Origin: a virus
Reading direction: 5' to 3' (one strand)
Length of the DNA: 30,616 bases
Virus record (IMG/VR): IMGVR_UViG_3300040816_000165
Location: 1 to 30,616 of that record
Shown: in pieces, positions 24,103 through 30,503 of the stretch
Position numbering within the stretch: position 1 is the first letter of the stretch
Layout: each line of letters starts with the position of its first letter
The notes under the pieces: model-generated
Seen by the model: only the letters and a program-made list of their open reading frames with translations
What the model was told of the DNA's origin: nothing
The model's database searches: none
Translations under genes and position numbers: made by a program

Positions 24103-24898
24103 GTATGTTTACCGTCTTTATAATTTCTAAACCTTTTTTATAATTTTTTAAATCGGTCTTCCACATTTTACTAAACCACCGTTCTTGTCGTGCAGGCCAA
24201 TAACATGTTTTACACCTATCTAAAGGTTCATCACGATGCACATAATTAATAATGTCTTTATCATTAGACCAGTCTACACCCTCACTTCTCTCATTCATAA
24301 GAATGGTGCAACGGTATATCCCTTCTTTAGATAAAGATACACACTTATCTTTTTGGTAGCAATTATTCCAATTACTCCATTGGTCATACTCAACATTTTC
24401 CCATTTTTCACCGAAACGGACAAAGGTATCTTGTTGCCAAAAATCTACAGTAGAATTTTTTATCAGTTCTTTATACACATTTGAACGAGTTAATTCACTA
24501 TCAATTCTACCCAATTCTGTATAAACTGAAATAATGATTCGGTCATAACTTTTCATTATGTCGATTATGTTATTAGAAAAATTTAATCCATTTGTGACAA
24601 TAGATAATTTTTCATAACAATCATTATTTTCTACTAAGTACTCAGTAATTTCTCTGAGTTCTTTGTGTGTTGTAGGTTCTCCACCTAGAACTTTTAGTTC
24701 TTCAACACATAAATCTAATCTGTTGAAGTTTTCTATAATGTCTTTGACATCCTCTAACTTCAAATATGGTATAGTGATTTTACCTTTCTTATCGTAATCT
24801 CCACCATAATCAAGAACACTACAACCAGTGCAATGTAAATTACAAGCGTTAGTTATGTATAAATCATAACTACCTTTTAGTAGTTTTCTTTTTTTCAT
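24053..24898 (-). CDS. Radical SAM enzyme with extra C-terminal cysteines
   Basis: 281 residues from ATG 24898 (GTG 24904 is possible). The [4Fe-4S]/SAM site is NACNLHCTGC (C19, C23, C26), with LGGEPTTH as the GGEP motif. C-terminal cysteines (CYQKDKC, YRC, CKTC) suggest a SPASM/twitch-like auxiliary cluster, often seen in peptide-modifying enzymes. The substrate is unknown. Being directly before csgF makes a curlin or a small membrane protein a possible target, but a role in sugar or nucleotide modification is equally open. The phage-encoded IscU/IscA could supply its clusters. Confidence 0.85.
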   Translation of the reverse strand: MKKRKLLKGSYDLYITNACNLHCTGCSVLDYGGDYDKKGKITIPYLKLEDVKDIIENFNRLDLCVEELKVLGGEPTTHKELREITEYLVENNDCYEKLSIVTNGLNFSNNIIDIMKSYDRIIISVYTELGRIDSELTRSNVYKELIKNSTVDFWQQDTFVRFGEKWENVEYDQWSNWNNCYQKDKCVSLSKEGIYRCTILMNERSEGVDWSNDKDIINYVHRDEPLDRCKTCYWPARQERWFSKMWKTDLKNYKKGLEIIKTVNIHEKNNIDNTTILDRSD

Positions 24899-25136
24899 TT
24901 TCACGGTATTCTAGAACAACATCAACCTTTTCTTTTAATCGAATTAGGTCTTGGTCTAACATTCTAGTTTGGTCTATCACTCTTATCAATGCAAAGTGCA
25001 TCTTTTCAATTTCGGGGTCTATCTTTTCTCCAATAAACCACCACACATAATATACGAAGTATCCTAGTCCAACCATCATGACAACTGGAAATCCGTAATC
25101 GGTAATAAGTTGAACTATTGCAGAAGTATCTTCCAT
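24870..25136 (-). CDS. Small membrane protein B, paralogue of its upstream neighbour
   Basis: 88 residues. It has a short N-terminal helix (SAIVQLITDYGFP), one TM segment (VVMMVGLGYFVYYVWWFI), then a charged amphipathic coiled-coil tail rich in Asp, Glu and Lys. The layout equals that of the preceding gene, indicating tandem duplication. Topology is reminiscent of small BhlA/UviB-like holin-related proteins, but that is only suggestive. AAGGGA precedes ATG 25136; a one-base overlap (TAATG) couples the pair. Confidence 0.7.
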   Translation of the reverse strand: MEDTSAIVQLITDYGFPVVMMVGLGYFVYYVWWFIGEKIDPEIEKMHFALIRVIDQTRMLDQDLIRLKEKVDVVLEYRENEKKKTTKR

Positions 25137-25432
25137 TAGTCCCTTCTCACATCAAGTTTACCGTCTTCTATAAAGTTTTCTGCACGTGCAACTCTCTCTA
25201 TATCGGGTCTTAACTCTAATGCACTTGACACTAACATGTCTATCTTAATCATTTCGTTAGACATCGTTCTTGCACGATTCTCTAACGATTCACAAAACAT
25301 TGTAAGTGTTCTTATTGAGTCAACTATACCTTCAAATATTTGTTTGATTACCATAAAGATGAAGAATCCCATGACTAATGCCATTGCAATCGGAACCCCA
25401 ACTTCACCTATCAAATTAAATATTTCTTCCAT
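25136..25432 (-). CDS. Small membrane protein A, BhlA/UviB-like layout
   Basis: 98 residues. The N-terminal EEIFNLIGEVGVPIAMALVMGFFIFMVIKQIFEG is one amphipathic-then-TM element, followed by a helical tail (SLENRARTMSNEMIKIDML). It is paralogous to the next gene. The ATG is 5 nt after a perfect late box (25438-25445), and the 5-nt gap is GAGGT, so the only possible RBS would sit at the extreme 5' end of the mRNA. It is the first gene of the late unit leading into radical SAM-csgF-csgG. Holin or membrane-scaffold function is possible. Confidence 0.72.
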   Translation of the reverse strand: MEEIFNLIGEVGVPIAMALVMGFFIFMVIKQIFEGIVDSIRTLTMFCESLENRARTMSNEMIKIDMLVSSALELRPDIERVARAENFIEDGKLDVRRD

Positions 25433-25437
25433 ACCTC

Positions 25438-25445
25438 TATTTATA
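25438..25445 (-). promoter_or_regulatory. Late promoter TATAAATA at the head of the curli-like unit
   Basis: TATAAATA, GAGGT, then ATG 25432, with N5 spacing as at iscU, iscA and the SNase gene. It starts within the U-tract of the preceding terminator, so one unit ends exactly where the next begins. Confidence 0.75.
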
Positions 25446-25474
25446 TAAAAAAAGGGTGCATTTTAGCACCCTTT
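25446..25474 (-). terminator. Intrinsic terminator (minus strand)
   Basis: A perfect 9-bp stem AAAGGGTGC/GCACCCTTT with 6-nt loop TAAAAT, followed on the minus strand by a run of T. It follows the stop of the 83-aa gene (25492) by 17 nt. The plus-strand direction lacks a T-run, so termination is for minus-strand transcripts. Confidence 0.85.
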
Positions 25475-25491
25475 ACTTGACTAAGTTAAGT

Positions 25492-25743
25492 CTACTTTGC
25501 AGATGATATCTGTTTGATTACTTCTGCTTTAGTACCTGACTTTTTAACCTTAATAGATTTTTTGTCTGCAAGGTCGAACAATTGTTGTTTAGTTAACTTT
25601 TTCAACTGTGCAACACTTGGGACATCGCTTTTTGGTTGTGGAGCAGGTTTCTTATCTACAACTGGTACTTCTTTAGTATCGTTGAAGAGTTTGATGCCGA
25701 CTACTATTAGTACTATGACACCTAGAAATATCAAAAATTCCAT
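25492..25743 (-). CDS. Membrane-anchored protein with SAP/HeH-like C-terminus
   Basis: 83 residues. One N-terminal TM segment (MEFLIFLGVIVLIVVGIKLF), a Pro/Lys linker (KKPAPQPKSDVP), and a C-terminal helix-extended-helix pattern (VAQLKKLTKQQLFDLADKK ... TKAEVIKQI) resembling the SAP/HeH or Rho N-terminal fold that binds nucleic acid. It could tether DNA to the membrane, though protein binding is also possible. AGGAG lies 6 nt before the ATG. It ends at a strong terminator. A TATAAATA box inside the preceding gene (25823-25830) may drive it. Confidence 0.65.
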   Translation of the reverse strand: MEFLIFLGVIVLIVVGIKLFNDTKEVPVVDKKPAPQPKSDVPSVAQLKKLTKQQLFDLADKKSIKVKKSGTKAEVIKQISSAK

Positions 25744-25758
25744 AATATTCTCCTATAT

Positions 25759-25965
25759 TTACTTATCCAAAAGTGGATTTTTATCCTTTGCCTTACCTAT
25801 TGCAAGTGCAAGAACTTCTAAGTATTTATACACCTTTGCCCACAACTTATCGTCTGCAGGTGTTGGTGTTAATGCTACTATGACTGAACAAATTGATATT
25901 ACAACTGGTACAATCATTAATAGATTCCAAATTCCCATAACAAAGTCTATAATTCCTGAGAACAT
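25759..25965 (-). CDS. Small two-segment membrane protein, candidate holin
   Basis: 68 residues. A hydrophobic segment (IIDFVMGIWNLLMIVPVVISICSVIVAL) is long enough for a hairpin or one long TM. TPTPADDKLWAKVYKYLEVLALAIGKAKD follows, a C-terminal pattern I recall in a common phage family of small membrane proteins near lysis genes. GGAGG lies 6 nt before the ATG. A CATAAATA late-like box (25997-26004) precedes it with a leader of about 25 nt. It could be the holin paired with the lysozyme, but the genes are 12 kb apart. Confidence 0.6.
   Translation of the reverse strand: MFSGIIDFVMGIWNLLMIVPVVISICSVIVALTPTPADDKLWAKVYKYLEVLALAIGKAKDKNPLLDK
25823..25830 (-). promoter_or_regulatory. Possible internal late promoter TATAAATA
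   Basis: A perfect box inside the 68-aa gene, about 80 nt before the 83-aa gene. It may be real or chance, since coding for the Tyr-Lys-Tyr segment also produces it. Confidence 0.35.
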
Positions 25966-25996
25966 ATAGAACCTCCGTTTTTAGTTAATAACCCTA

Positions 25997-26004
25997 TATT
26001 TATG
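25997..26004 (-). promoter_or_regulatory. Late-promoter-like box CATAAATA
   Basis: One mismatch to TATAAATA; +1 near 25991, followed by a leader with GGAGG before ATG 25965. It lies just after the RegA stop, so it would separate the replication unit from the late membrane-protein unit. Confidence 0.55.
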
Positions 26005-26006
26005 GA

Positions 26007-26411
26007 TTATTGACTACCAATCGAGTATTTAGTGGTTAATTTCCACTCAGTTTTCTCTCTATATGGGATAATTTTTATCTGCGATAAAGGAACTTTTGGT
26101 TCCTCTATTTTAGATGGTTCTAATACTTTTAGAAGATTCCATTGTTGTAAAAGTCCACAAATAGTGTTTCTTCTACCTATATCACTCTCTTCTATAGTTG
26201 TAGGTTTACCATCTAATTGAAATAATTCTTTAAAGTGTACGATGTAGTATTTACCTCTTTTATGTAATATATGACATGATTGAAATAACTCTTGTTCACG
26301 TCTAGATGCAATACCGATTCTTGATAGGGTTTCTCTGATTTTTAGAAAGTCGTCACGTTCCTCGAAGGAAACTTCTACTAACTTTTCGACTAATTGGTCT
26401 TGTTCATACAT
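26007..26411 (-). CDS. regA: RegA translational repressor
   Basis: 134 residues from ATG 26411 (GTG 26423 is possible), with GTGGA upstream. Strong similarity to T4 RegA by eye: DDFLKIRETLSRIGIA, FQSCHILHKRGKYYIVHFKELFQLDG, RRNTICGLLQQWNLL and EWKLTTKYSIG. RegA binds around the start codons of early mRNAs, including gp45, gp44 and its own in T4, to switch off translation. It is about 12 residues longer than T4 RegA, at the N-terminus. The start overlaps gp62 by 8 bp (ATGTATGA), preserving the T4 order 45-44-62-regA. Confidence 0.95.
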   Translation of the reverse strand: MYEQDQLVEKLVEVSFEERDDFLKIRETLSRIGIASRREQELFQSCHILHKRGKYYIVHFKELFQLDGKPTTIEESDIGRRNTICGLLQQWNLLKVLEPSKIEEPKVPLSQIKIIPYREKTEWKLTTKYSIGSQ

Positions 26412-26796
26412 TATCTTTTCCACCAGTTTTCATTCTCTTTTTCATTTTACGAACATCGGAATCAGATAAGATACTCATATAATCTTTTGCTTGTTTTGTG
26501 CTTATCTGATAATATTCTCTTATGACATCAAGTTTCTTACTCACGTATGGTTTCTGCCATTGTGAAAACCTTTGTCTTTTCCTTAAAGTATTTAGGAAAA
26601 AAAGGTATTGAAGACGGTTGTCTAGACCGTGTCTGATGTTCATTTCATTAGAAAAAAAGACTGAATCTTGATGATAAGATAAAGCTTTATTTGTTAGAAA
26701 GGGTTGATAAGATTTCTCTTCGATATCATCAACCATGATATCTTTTTTGTCGTAAGAGACCGACTTTACAAAGTCAAAAGGATTTCGTTTAGACAT
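26404..26796 (-). CDS. 62: Clamp loader small subunit gp62
   Basis: 130 residues from ATG 26796, chosen because MSKRNPFDFVKSVSYDKKDI begins the recognisable homology and overlaps the upstream stop by 8 bp (ATGTCTAA). T4 gp62-like features: FLTNKALSYHQDSVFFSNEMN, LDNRLQYLFFLNTLRKRQRFSQW, and a C-terminal YYQISTKQAKDYMSILS helix pair. It completes the gp44 pentamer ring by acting as the non-ATPase subunit. Shorter than T4 gp62 (187), as is common in marine relatives. Position between gp44 and regA supports the call. Confidence 0.88.
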   Translation of the reverse strand: MSKRNPFDFVKSVSYDKKDIMVDDIEEKSYQPFLTNKALSYHQDSVFFSNEMNIRHGLDNRLQYLFFLNTLRKRQRFSQWQKPYVSKKLDVIREYYQISTKQAKDYMSILSDSDVRKMKKRMKTGGKDNV

Positions 26797-27058
26797 TTCT
26801 AAGATATTCGTAAACAAGTTCTTGACCTTTGAGTTCTTCTCCAAAGTAAAGTGTATGTCCGTCATGTGTTTCTCTTTTAATGAGTCCACTATTGTAAATT
26901 ACATCTAATACAGATTTTCCGTCTTCAGTATCTTGTGGTCTTGTGTCATACCACATAGAAGATAATGAATGTGCATGAATTGATTTAACAGTTTTTGACC
27001 ATTCCTCTGCTTTTAATAATTCCCTTTGATATTGAACTCTATCGTCATATTGTGTCAT
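26789..27058 (-). CDS. Unknown 89-aa protein in the clamp-loader operon
   Basis: 89 residues, no family recognised. It has a helical N-terminus (VQYQRELLKAEEWSKTVKSIH) and a C-terminal GLIKRETHDGHTLYFGEELKGQELVYEYLRNV that looks like two strands and a helix. GGAG lies 7 nt before the ATG, which overlaps the 41-aa ORF by 4 bp. Inserted between gp44 and gp62 relative to T4, so it may be replication-linked. Confidence 0.7.
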   Translation of the reverse strand: MTQYDDRVQYQRELLKAEEWSKTVKSIHAHSLSSMWYDTRPQDTEDGKSVLDVIYNSGLIKRETHDGHTLYFGEELKGQELVYEYLRNV

Positions 27059-27180
27059 GTGTTATCTCCGTCTGTAGTTTTGACTTTATGTTTCATAAAC
27101 AATCTGTCTGCCTGTCTTTGCATAGACCTTTCTACTTGTCTATCCAACCACTTAAAAAACCATTGTCTGAGTTTACCCAT
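27055..27180 (-). CDS. Small basic protein in the clamp-loader operon (41 aa)
   Basis: ATG 27180 to TGA 27055 encodes 41 residues beginning MGKLRQWFFKWLDRQVERSM. It is Arg/Lys-rich and amphipathic. The start overlaps gp44 by 8 bp (ATGGGTAA), and the stop overlaps the next ATG by 4 bp, so both ends use the local coupling style. No family is recognised. Nucleic-acid or membrane-surface binding is possible from charge. Confidence 0.6.
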   Translation of the reverse strand: MGKLRQWFFKWLDRQVERSMQRQADRLFMKHKVKTTDGDNT

Positions 27181-28120
27181 CTTTGAATTTACACTCCGAC
27201 ATAATTTCTGTTAGACATGCAATGAAGTTTATCTCACTATCCATTGCAAATGCAGACTTATATTGATAATCTGCAATCAATAATACACATGCAGGAATAG
27301 AACTAGGTTCCAATCTTCTCTCAAGTGTATCAAATAATTTTCTGTAAAGTGTATTAAAGTCGTTATCAGAATTTTGTCCAACCCACTTTCTTACACCACT
27401 CCAGTTTTTGTCTTGTATCATATCAACGAGTGGTGTGAGTTTCTCCTCGTTGAGAGTAGAGAGAAGTCCTGTATCAATCTCACCACCCACACCATATCTC
27501 TGAACTTCATTTAGACAACGTCTAAAGTCGGGAAAGAATTTAAGAATAAGTTCTACTAAAACTTTTTGGTCATATTTGATTCCTTCTAAGTCACAAATCT
27601 CCATAATTCTTGCAAGAAAAACACTTGCAAGTCTTTGTTTGTCATCAGGTGTCATTGTAAAGTCAATAACTGTTGTTCTAGAATGTAGAGGTGCAATGAT
27701 TCTATTCTTGTAATTACAAGTGAATATGAATCTACAGTTTGAAGAGAACTCTTCTATAAAGTTTCTTAATGCAGGTTGAACACTTTCTGCAGAAATATAA
27801 TCTGCTTCGTCAAGGATTACAACTTTAGAACCTCCACCAAGTGAAACTGTAGATGCAAAGTTTTTGATTTTGGTTCTAAGTGTATCAATCAATCTTCCTT
27901 CATCTGAACCATTGATGACAATGAAGTCTGCACCCATTTCATTACAAAGTGCTTTTGCAACTGTAGTTTTACCAATTCCTGCAGAACCACATAACATGAG
28001 ATTTGGAATCTCACCGTTCTTTACAAATTCTTGGAATGTAGTTTTGAGTCTTGCAGGAAGTATAGTATCCCCAATAGTTTGAGGTCTGTATTTCTCTACA
28101 TATAAAAATTCTTGTTTCAT
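27173..28120 (-). CDS. 44: Clamp loader large subunit gp44 (AAA+)
   Basis: 315 residues. Walker A GSAGIGKTT, Walker B VVILDEADYI, a sensor segment FIFTCNYKNRI, and the arginine-finger-like LHSRTTVIDF are visible, followed by the lid and collar helices. It loads the gp45 clamp with ATP hydrolysis. The N-terminus LYVEKYRPQTIGD is typical. The leader (28121-28231) has several inverted repeats, and GGGGGG is the only RBS-like element, 9 nt before ATG, so control by RegA or RNA structure is plausible. Confidence 0.96.
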   Translation of the reverse strand: MKQEFLYVEKYRPQTIGDTILPARLKTTFQEFVKNGEIPNLMLCGSAGIGKTTVAKALCNEMGADFIVINGSDEGRLIDTLRTKIKNFASTVSLGGGSKVVILDEADYISAESVQPALRNFIEEFSSNCRFIFTCNYKNRIIAPLHSRTTVIDFTMTPDDKQRLASVFLARIMEICDLEGIKYDQKVLVELILKFFPDFRRCLNEVQRYGVGGEIDTGLLSTLNEEKLTPLVDMIQDKNWSGVRKWVGQNSDNDFNTLYRKLFDTLERRLEPSSIPACVLLIADYQYKSAFAMDSEINFIACLTEIMSECKFKDG

Positions 28121-28231
28121 AAGAGTAAACCCCCCACCGAGTCTACAGTGTAATCCACCCTTTGATGAGTATGGACTACTCCCGTGTATATTGCAGAGAC
28201 TGGCACAATATTCACACTAAATGTATTTAGT
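28121..28231 (-). promoter_or_regulatory. Structured leader between gp45 and gp44
   Basis: Three inverted repeats: a 16-nt palindrome ACTAAAT/ATTTAGT (28216-28231) next to the gp45 stop; a 10-bp stem GTGT...ATATTG/CAATAT...ACAC with a 2-nt bulge (28184-28193 with 28206-28217), which shares two bases with the palindrome; and a GAGTA/TACTC hairpin (28167-28181). No clear promoter is seen. The role could be termination/attenuation, mRNA processing or RegA control. Confidence 0.55.
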
Positions 28232-28897
28232 CTAAACACCATACTTTGAATCAGGTTCCAATGCAATAAAGTATTCAAGGTCTATATCTTTGTTTTTGAA
28301 ATTTGAAATTCCTTTACTTGATACTGACACTGTATAGTTTCCGTCTAGAATTTTTAGATTCTCAATCTTAAAGTTCATTTGATAAGTGGTTCCGTCACCT
28401 GTTCCCACAATCCTTGAGAATGTATTAGATGTTGTGTTCTTCTTATCAGTCACTTCGAGTGTGATAGTAGAACCGTCTGACTTCAGAATTAAATCATTTA
28501 CACCTAGAACACTTGATGCTTTATTCAAGTCATTCAGAAGTGTAGACGATAGGTCAAATGTAATCTCTGCATCAGGCATAGTAATCATCTTATCGGGTGC
28601 AACAACCATACCTTCACTTGCAAAGAAATAGTTCATTGCAGAATTACTATCGGTAATAGACAACGATGTATCGTTGAATTGAAAGTCGGGGTCTTCTAAT
28701 AAAGAAGTCGCACCTAAGAATTCAGGCAGATTGTAGATACTGAAGTCTTGTGGAAAGTCTTCGGTTATCGTTGCAACTGCAAGAATGTTTTTCATGTTAG
28801 AGATTGTCTCCAACTTGTTTCCTGTTTTAACCCTAATTCCTTGGTTAATTGTTGAGAAATTTTTTAAGACATTTCTCGTGTCATTACTTATTTTCAT
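28232..28897 (-). CDS. 45: Sliding clamp gp45
   Basis: 221 residues from ATG 28897 (GTG immediately before is possible). MKISNDTRNVLKNFSTINQGI matches the start of T4 gp45 (228 residues), and the remainder alternates beta strands as expected of the trimeric clamp. It tethers gp43 to DNA; in T4 it is also the late-transcription coactivator with gp33 and gp55, relevant to the TATAAATA promoters here. The start overlaps the upstream stop (TGATG), and AGGAG lies 13 nt upstream. Confidence 0.94.
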   Translation of the reverse strand: MKISNDTRNVLKNFSTINQGIRVKTGNKLETISNMKNILAVATITEDFPQDFSIYNLPEFLGATSLLEDPDFQFNDTSLSITDSNSAMNYFFASEGMVVAPDKMITMPDAEITFDLSSTLLNDLNKASSVLGVNDLILKSDGSTITLEVTDKKNTTSNTFSRIVGTGDGTTYQMNFKIENLKILDGNYTVSVSSKGISNFKNKDIDLEYFIALEPDSKYGV

Positions 28898-29190
28898 CAC
28901 TTTTTAGTCTCCTGTTTATCGTGAACATGTAGCATGAATAGTGCATAGTGTAAAACCTTTAATAGGTCTGCTCTATTCTTACCACCTTTTTTACCGTATC
29001 GTTGTGCATATTTCATTATGTTCCCGATACAAAAACCTTCACCATGTCCACTGTCAATTATAAATTCAGTGGATTGGTATTTGTTTAAACTGTAATGTTG
29101 GTCATAGGTATTGTCGATATAAGAGGACAATTCCTTTAGGGACTTGTCCTCGTTATATTTGTAATCAATGGTTTTCTTTTTACCAAACAT
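28897..29190 (-). CDS. DUF3310-like phage protein
   Basis: 97 residues from ATG 29190 (ATG 29199 is possible). The C-terminal half GFCIGNIMKYAQRYGKKGG ... ADLLKVLHYALFML follows the DUF3310 pattern (CxGNxxKYxxRxxxKxG...DLxKxxxY), a phage family sometimes called nucleotide-kinase-like without biochemical proof. The N-terminal half is variable. It sits between a MoxR-like ATPase and gp45 with 1-2 nt gaps, so it belongs to the replication transcript. A TATAATGA 5 nt before the ATG is a weak late-box lookalike. Confidence 0.72.
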   Translation of the reverse strand: MFGKKKTIDYKYNEDKSLKELSSYIDNTYDQHYSLNKYQSTEFIIDSGHGEGFCIGNIMKYAQRYGKKGGKNRADLLKVLHYALFMLHVHDKQETKK

Positions 29191-29191
29191 A

Positions 29192-30430
29192 TTAATCATT
29201 ATACTCTGAAGACTCTGTTTCGTCAACAGGGTTTTCTGCATTTAGGTCAACCCCTGCATCTATCTTAGAATAGAGGTCAAGAATACTATTTCTAGTCTCT
29301 TCATCGAATCTAGAAATACACATTGTGATTGACTTGAGTTTGTCATTGAACATTCTGAATGCATTGACAATGTGAACAAGTCTTCTAGTAGTGACAACAT
29401 CATCAATCGCACCTTCATAGTAGGTTTTTCTGATTATGTCTGCCCAGTCTACTAGTTTGGTCACGAACTCTGAATCAACTGCACCAGTCAACTCCATTTC
29501 TTTCTCAAGAATTTTTCTTTCAGTAGTCACTGGTGGATATTCTTGTTGCATTGTAATTGCAAATCTCTCAAGCATTGCTTCATTCATGATTTGAGTTCCT
29601 ATGAACTTTCCATCTTCAGAACCTTGACCTTTAGTATTTGCAGTAGCAAGAATAGTGAAACCTTCTTTAGGTGACACCCACTCACCAGTTTTCTTGATTA
29701 GATAACCTTTACCTTCAAGAACTGATTGTAGACACATAAGTTTGTTAGAACCCAAGTCAACTTCGTCTAAGAGAAGGACAGCACCTTTTCTCATCGCTTT
29801 GATTACAGGGCCTTCCCTGTAGACTATGTTTCCATTGACTAGTGTGTGACCACCCATTAGGTCGTCCTCATCAGTCTCAATAGTGATGTTAACTCTGTAA
29901 AGTTCTCTCTTCAATTGAGCACATGTTTGTTCAATCATAAGAGTTTTACCATTACCACTAAGACCAGTCACAAACACTGGGAAAAATATCTTAGACTTGA
30001 TAATGTTTTTGATATCTTTAAAATGTCCGAAAGGAACATAGTTAGACATTTTCTCAGGAATGATTTTGACCTTTTCGTCAAGAACATTCACTGATTCAGT
30101 TGCAGCTGCAACTGGCATAGTTTGAACTGCGACTGGTGTTGCAGGAACTGGTTTTGCAATCGGAACTACATTCTCGGATTCATAACCACCGTTGTATCCA
30201 TTTATTACAGCAGTAAGATTAAAGATACCATTATCTTTAAAATTATATCTTGCAGATTTACACCAGTAAGGCATTCCACCTACTTTGTCTAAGTCTTCTT
30301 TAGTAAACGATGTTTTGTCTTTAAACATCGCAGTAAGGTTTGATAGAAACTCCTTCCTATCAGGTGTGAAGTGGAACGGTTTTCCTTCTATAGAAATCGA
30401 TTCACTTCTGTCATAACTTCTTTTATTCAT
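29192..30430 (-). CDS. MoxR/CobS-like AAA+ ATPase
   Basis: 412 residues. A variable N-terminal region with a Pro/Val/Ala linker (VPIAKPVPATPVAV, about 90-110) precedes an AAA+ core: Walker A GLSGNGKT, Walker B AVLLLDEVDL, sensor ILATANTKGQG and ERFAITM. This matches the AAA_5/MoxR-CobS ATPases often annotated cobS in T4-like cyanophages, although a cobaltochelatase role is doubtful without CobN/CobT. More likely it is a remodelling ATPase. AAGGAG 5 nt before ATG and a TTGACA promoter head the 45-44-62-regA unit. Confidence 0.85.
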   Translation of the reverse strand: MNKRSYDRSESISIEGKPFHFTPDRKEFLSNLTAMFKDKTSFTKEDLDKVGGMPYWCKSARYNFKDNGIFNLTAVINGYNGGYESENVVPIAKPVPATPVAVQTMPVAAATESVNVLDEKVKIIPEKMSNYVPFGHFKDIKNIIKSKIFFPVFVTGLSGNGKTLMIEQTCAQLKRELYRVNITIETDEDDLMGGHTLVNGNIVYREGPVIKAMRKGAVLLLDEVDLGSNKLMCLQSVLEGKGYLIKKTGEWVSPKEGFTILATANTKGQGSEDGKFIGTQIMNEAMLERFAITMQQEYPPVTTERKILEKEMELTGAVDSEFVTKLVDWADIIRKTYYEGAIDDVVTTRRLVHIVNAFRMFNDKLKSITMCISRFDEETRNSILDLYSKIDAGVDLNAENPVDETESSEYND

Positions 30431-30472
30431 ACAGTCTCCTTTTTAAAGTTAGTTAATTTTCTCATCTTTTAT

Positions 30473-30502
30473 AGTATACAAAAAAGTGCATAGCATTGTC
30501 AA
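30473..30502 (-). promoter_or_regulatory. Sigma70-type promoter of the AAA+ ATPase-45-44-62-regA unit
   Basis: -35 TTGACA (30497-30502), 18-bp spacer, -10 TATACT (30473-30478); +1 near 30466, leader about 36 nt. It begins just after the stop codon of the upstream partial gene. The AAAAAACCCC block found at other sigma70 promoters is absent. Confidence 0.75.
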
Positions 30503-30503
30503 C

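Noticed and set aside
25514-25969. 151-codon plus-strand frame
   Set aside because: Antisense to two small minus-strand genes that have RBSs, a late-type promoter and a terminator; no recognisable domain.
28121-28231. Glutamine (glnA-type) riboswitch in the gp44 leader
   Set aside because: A GGGAGTAG segment is vaguely similar, but the conserved 5' part and the expected pairing are not found.
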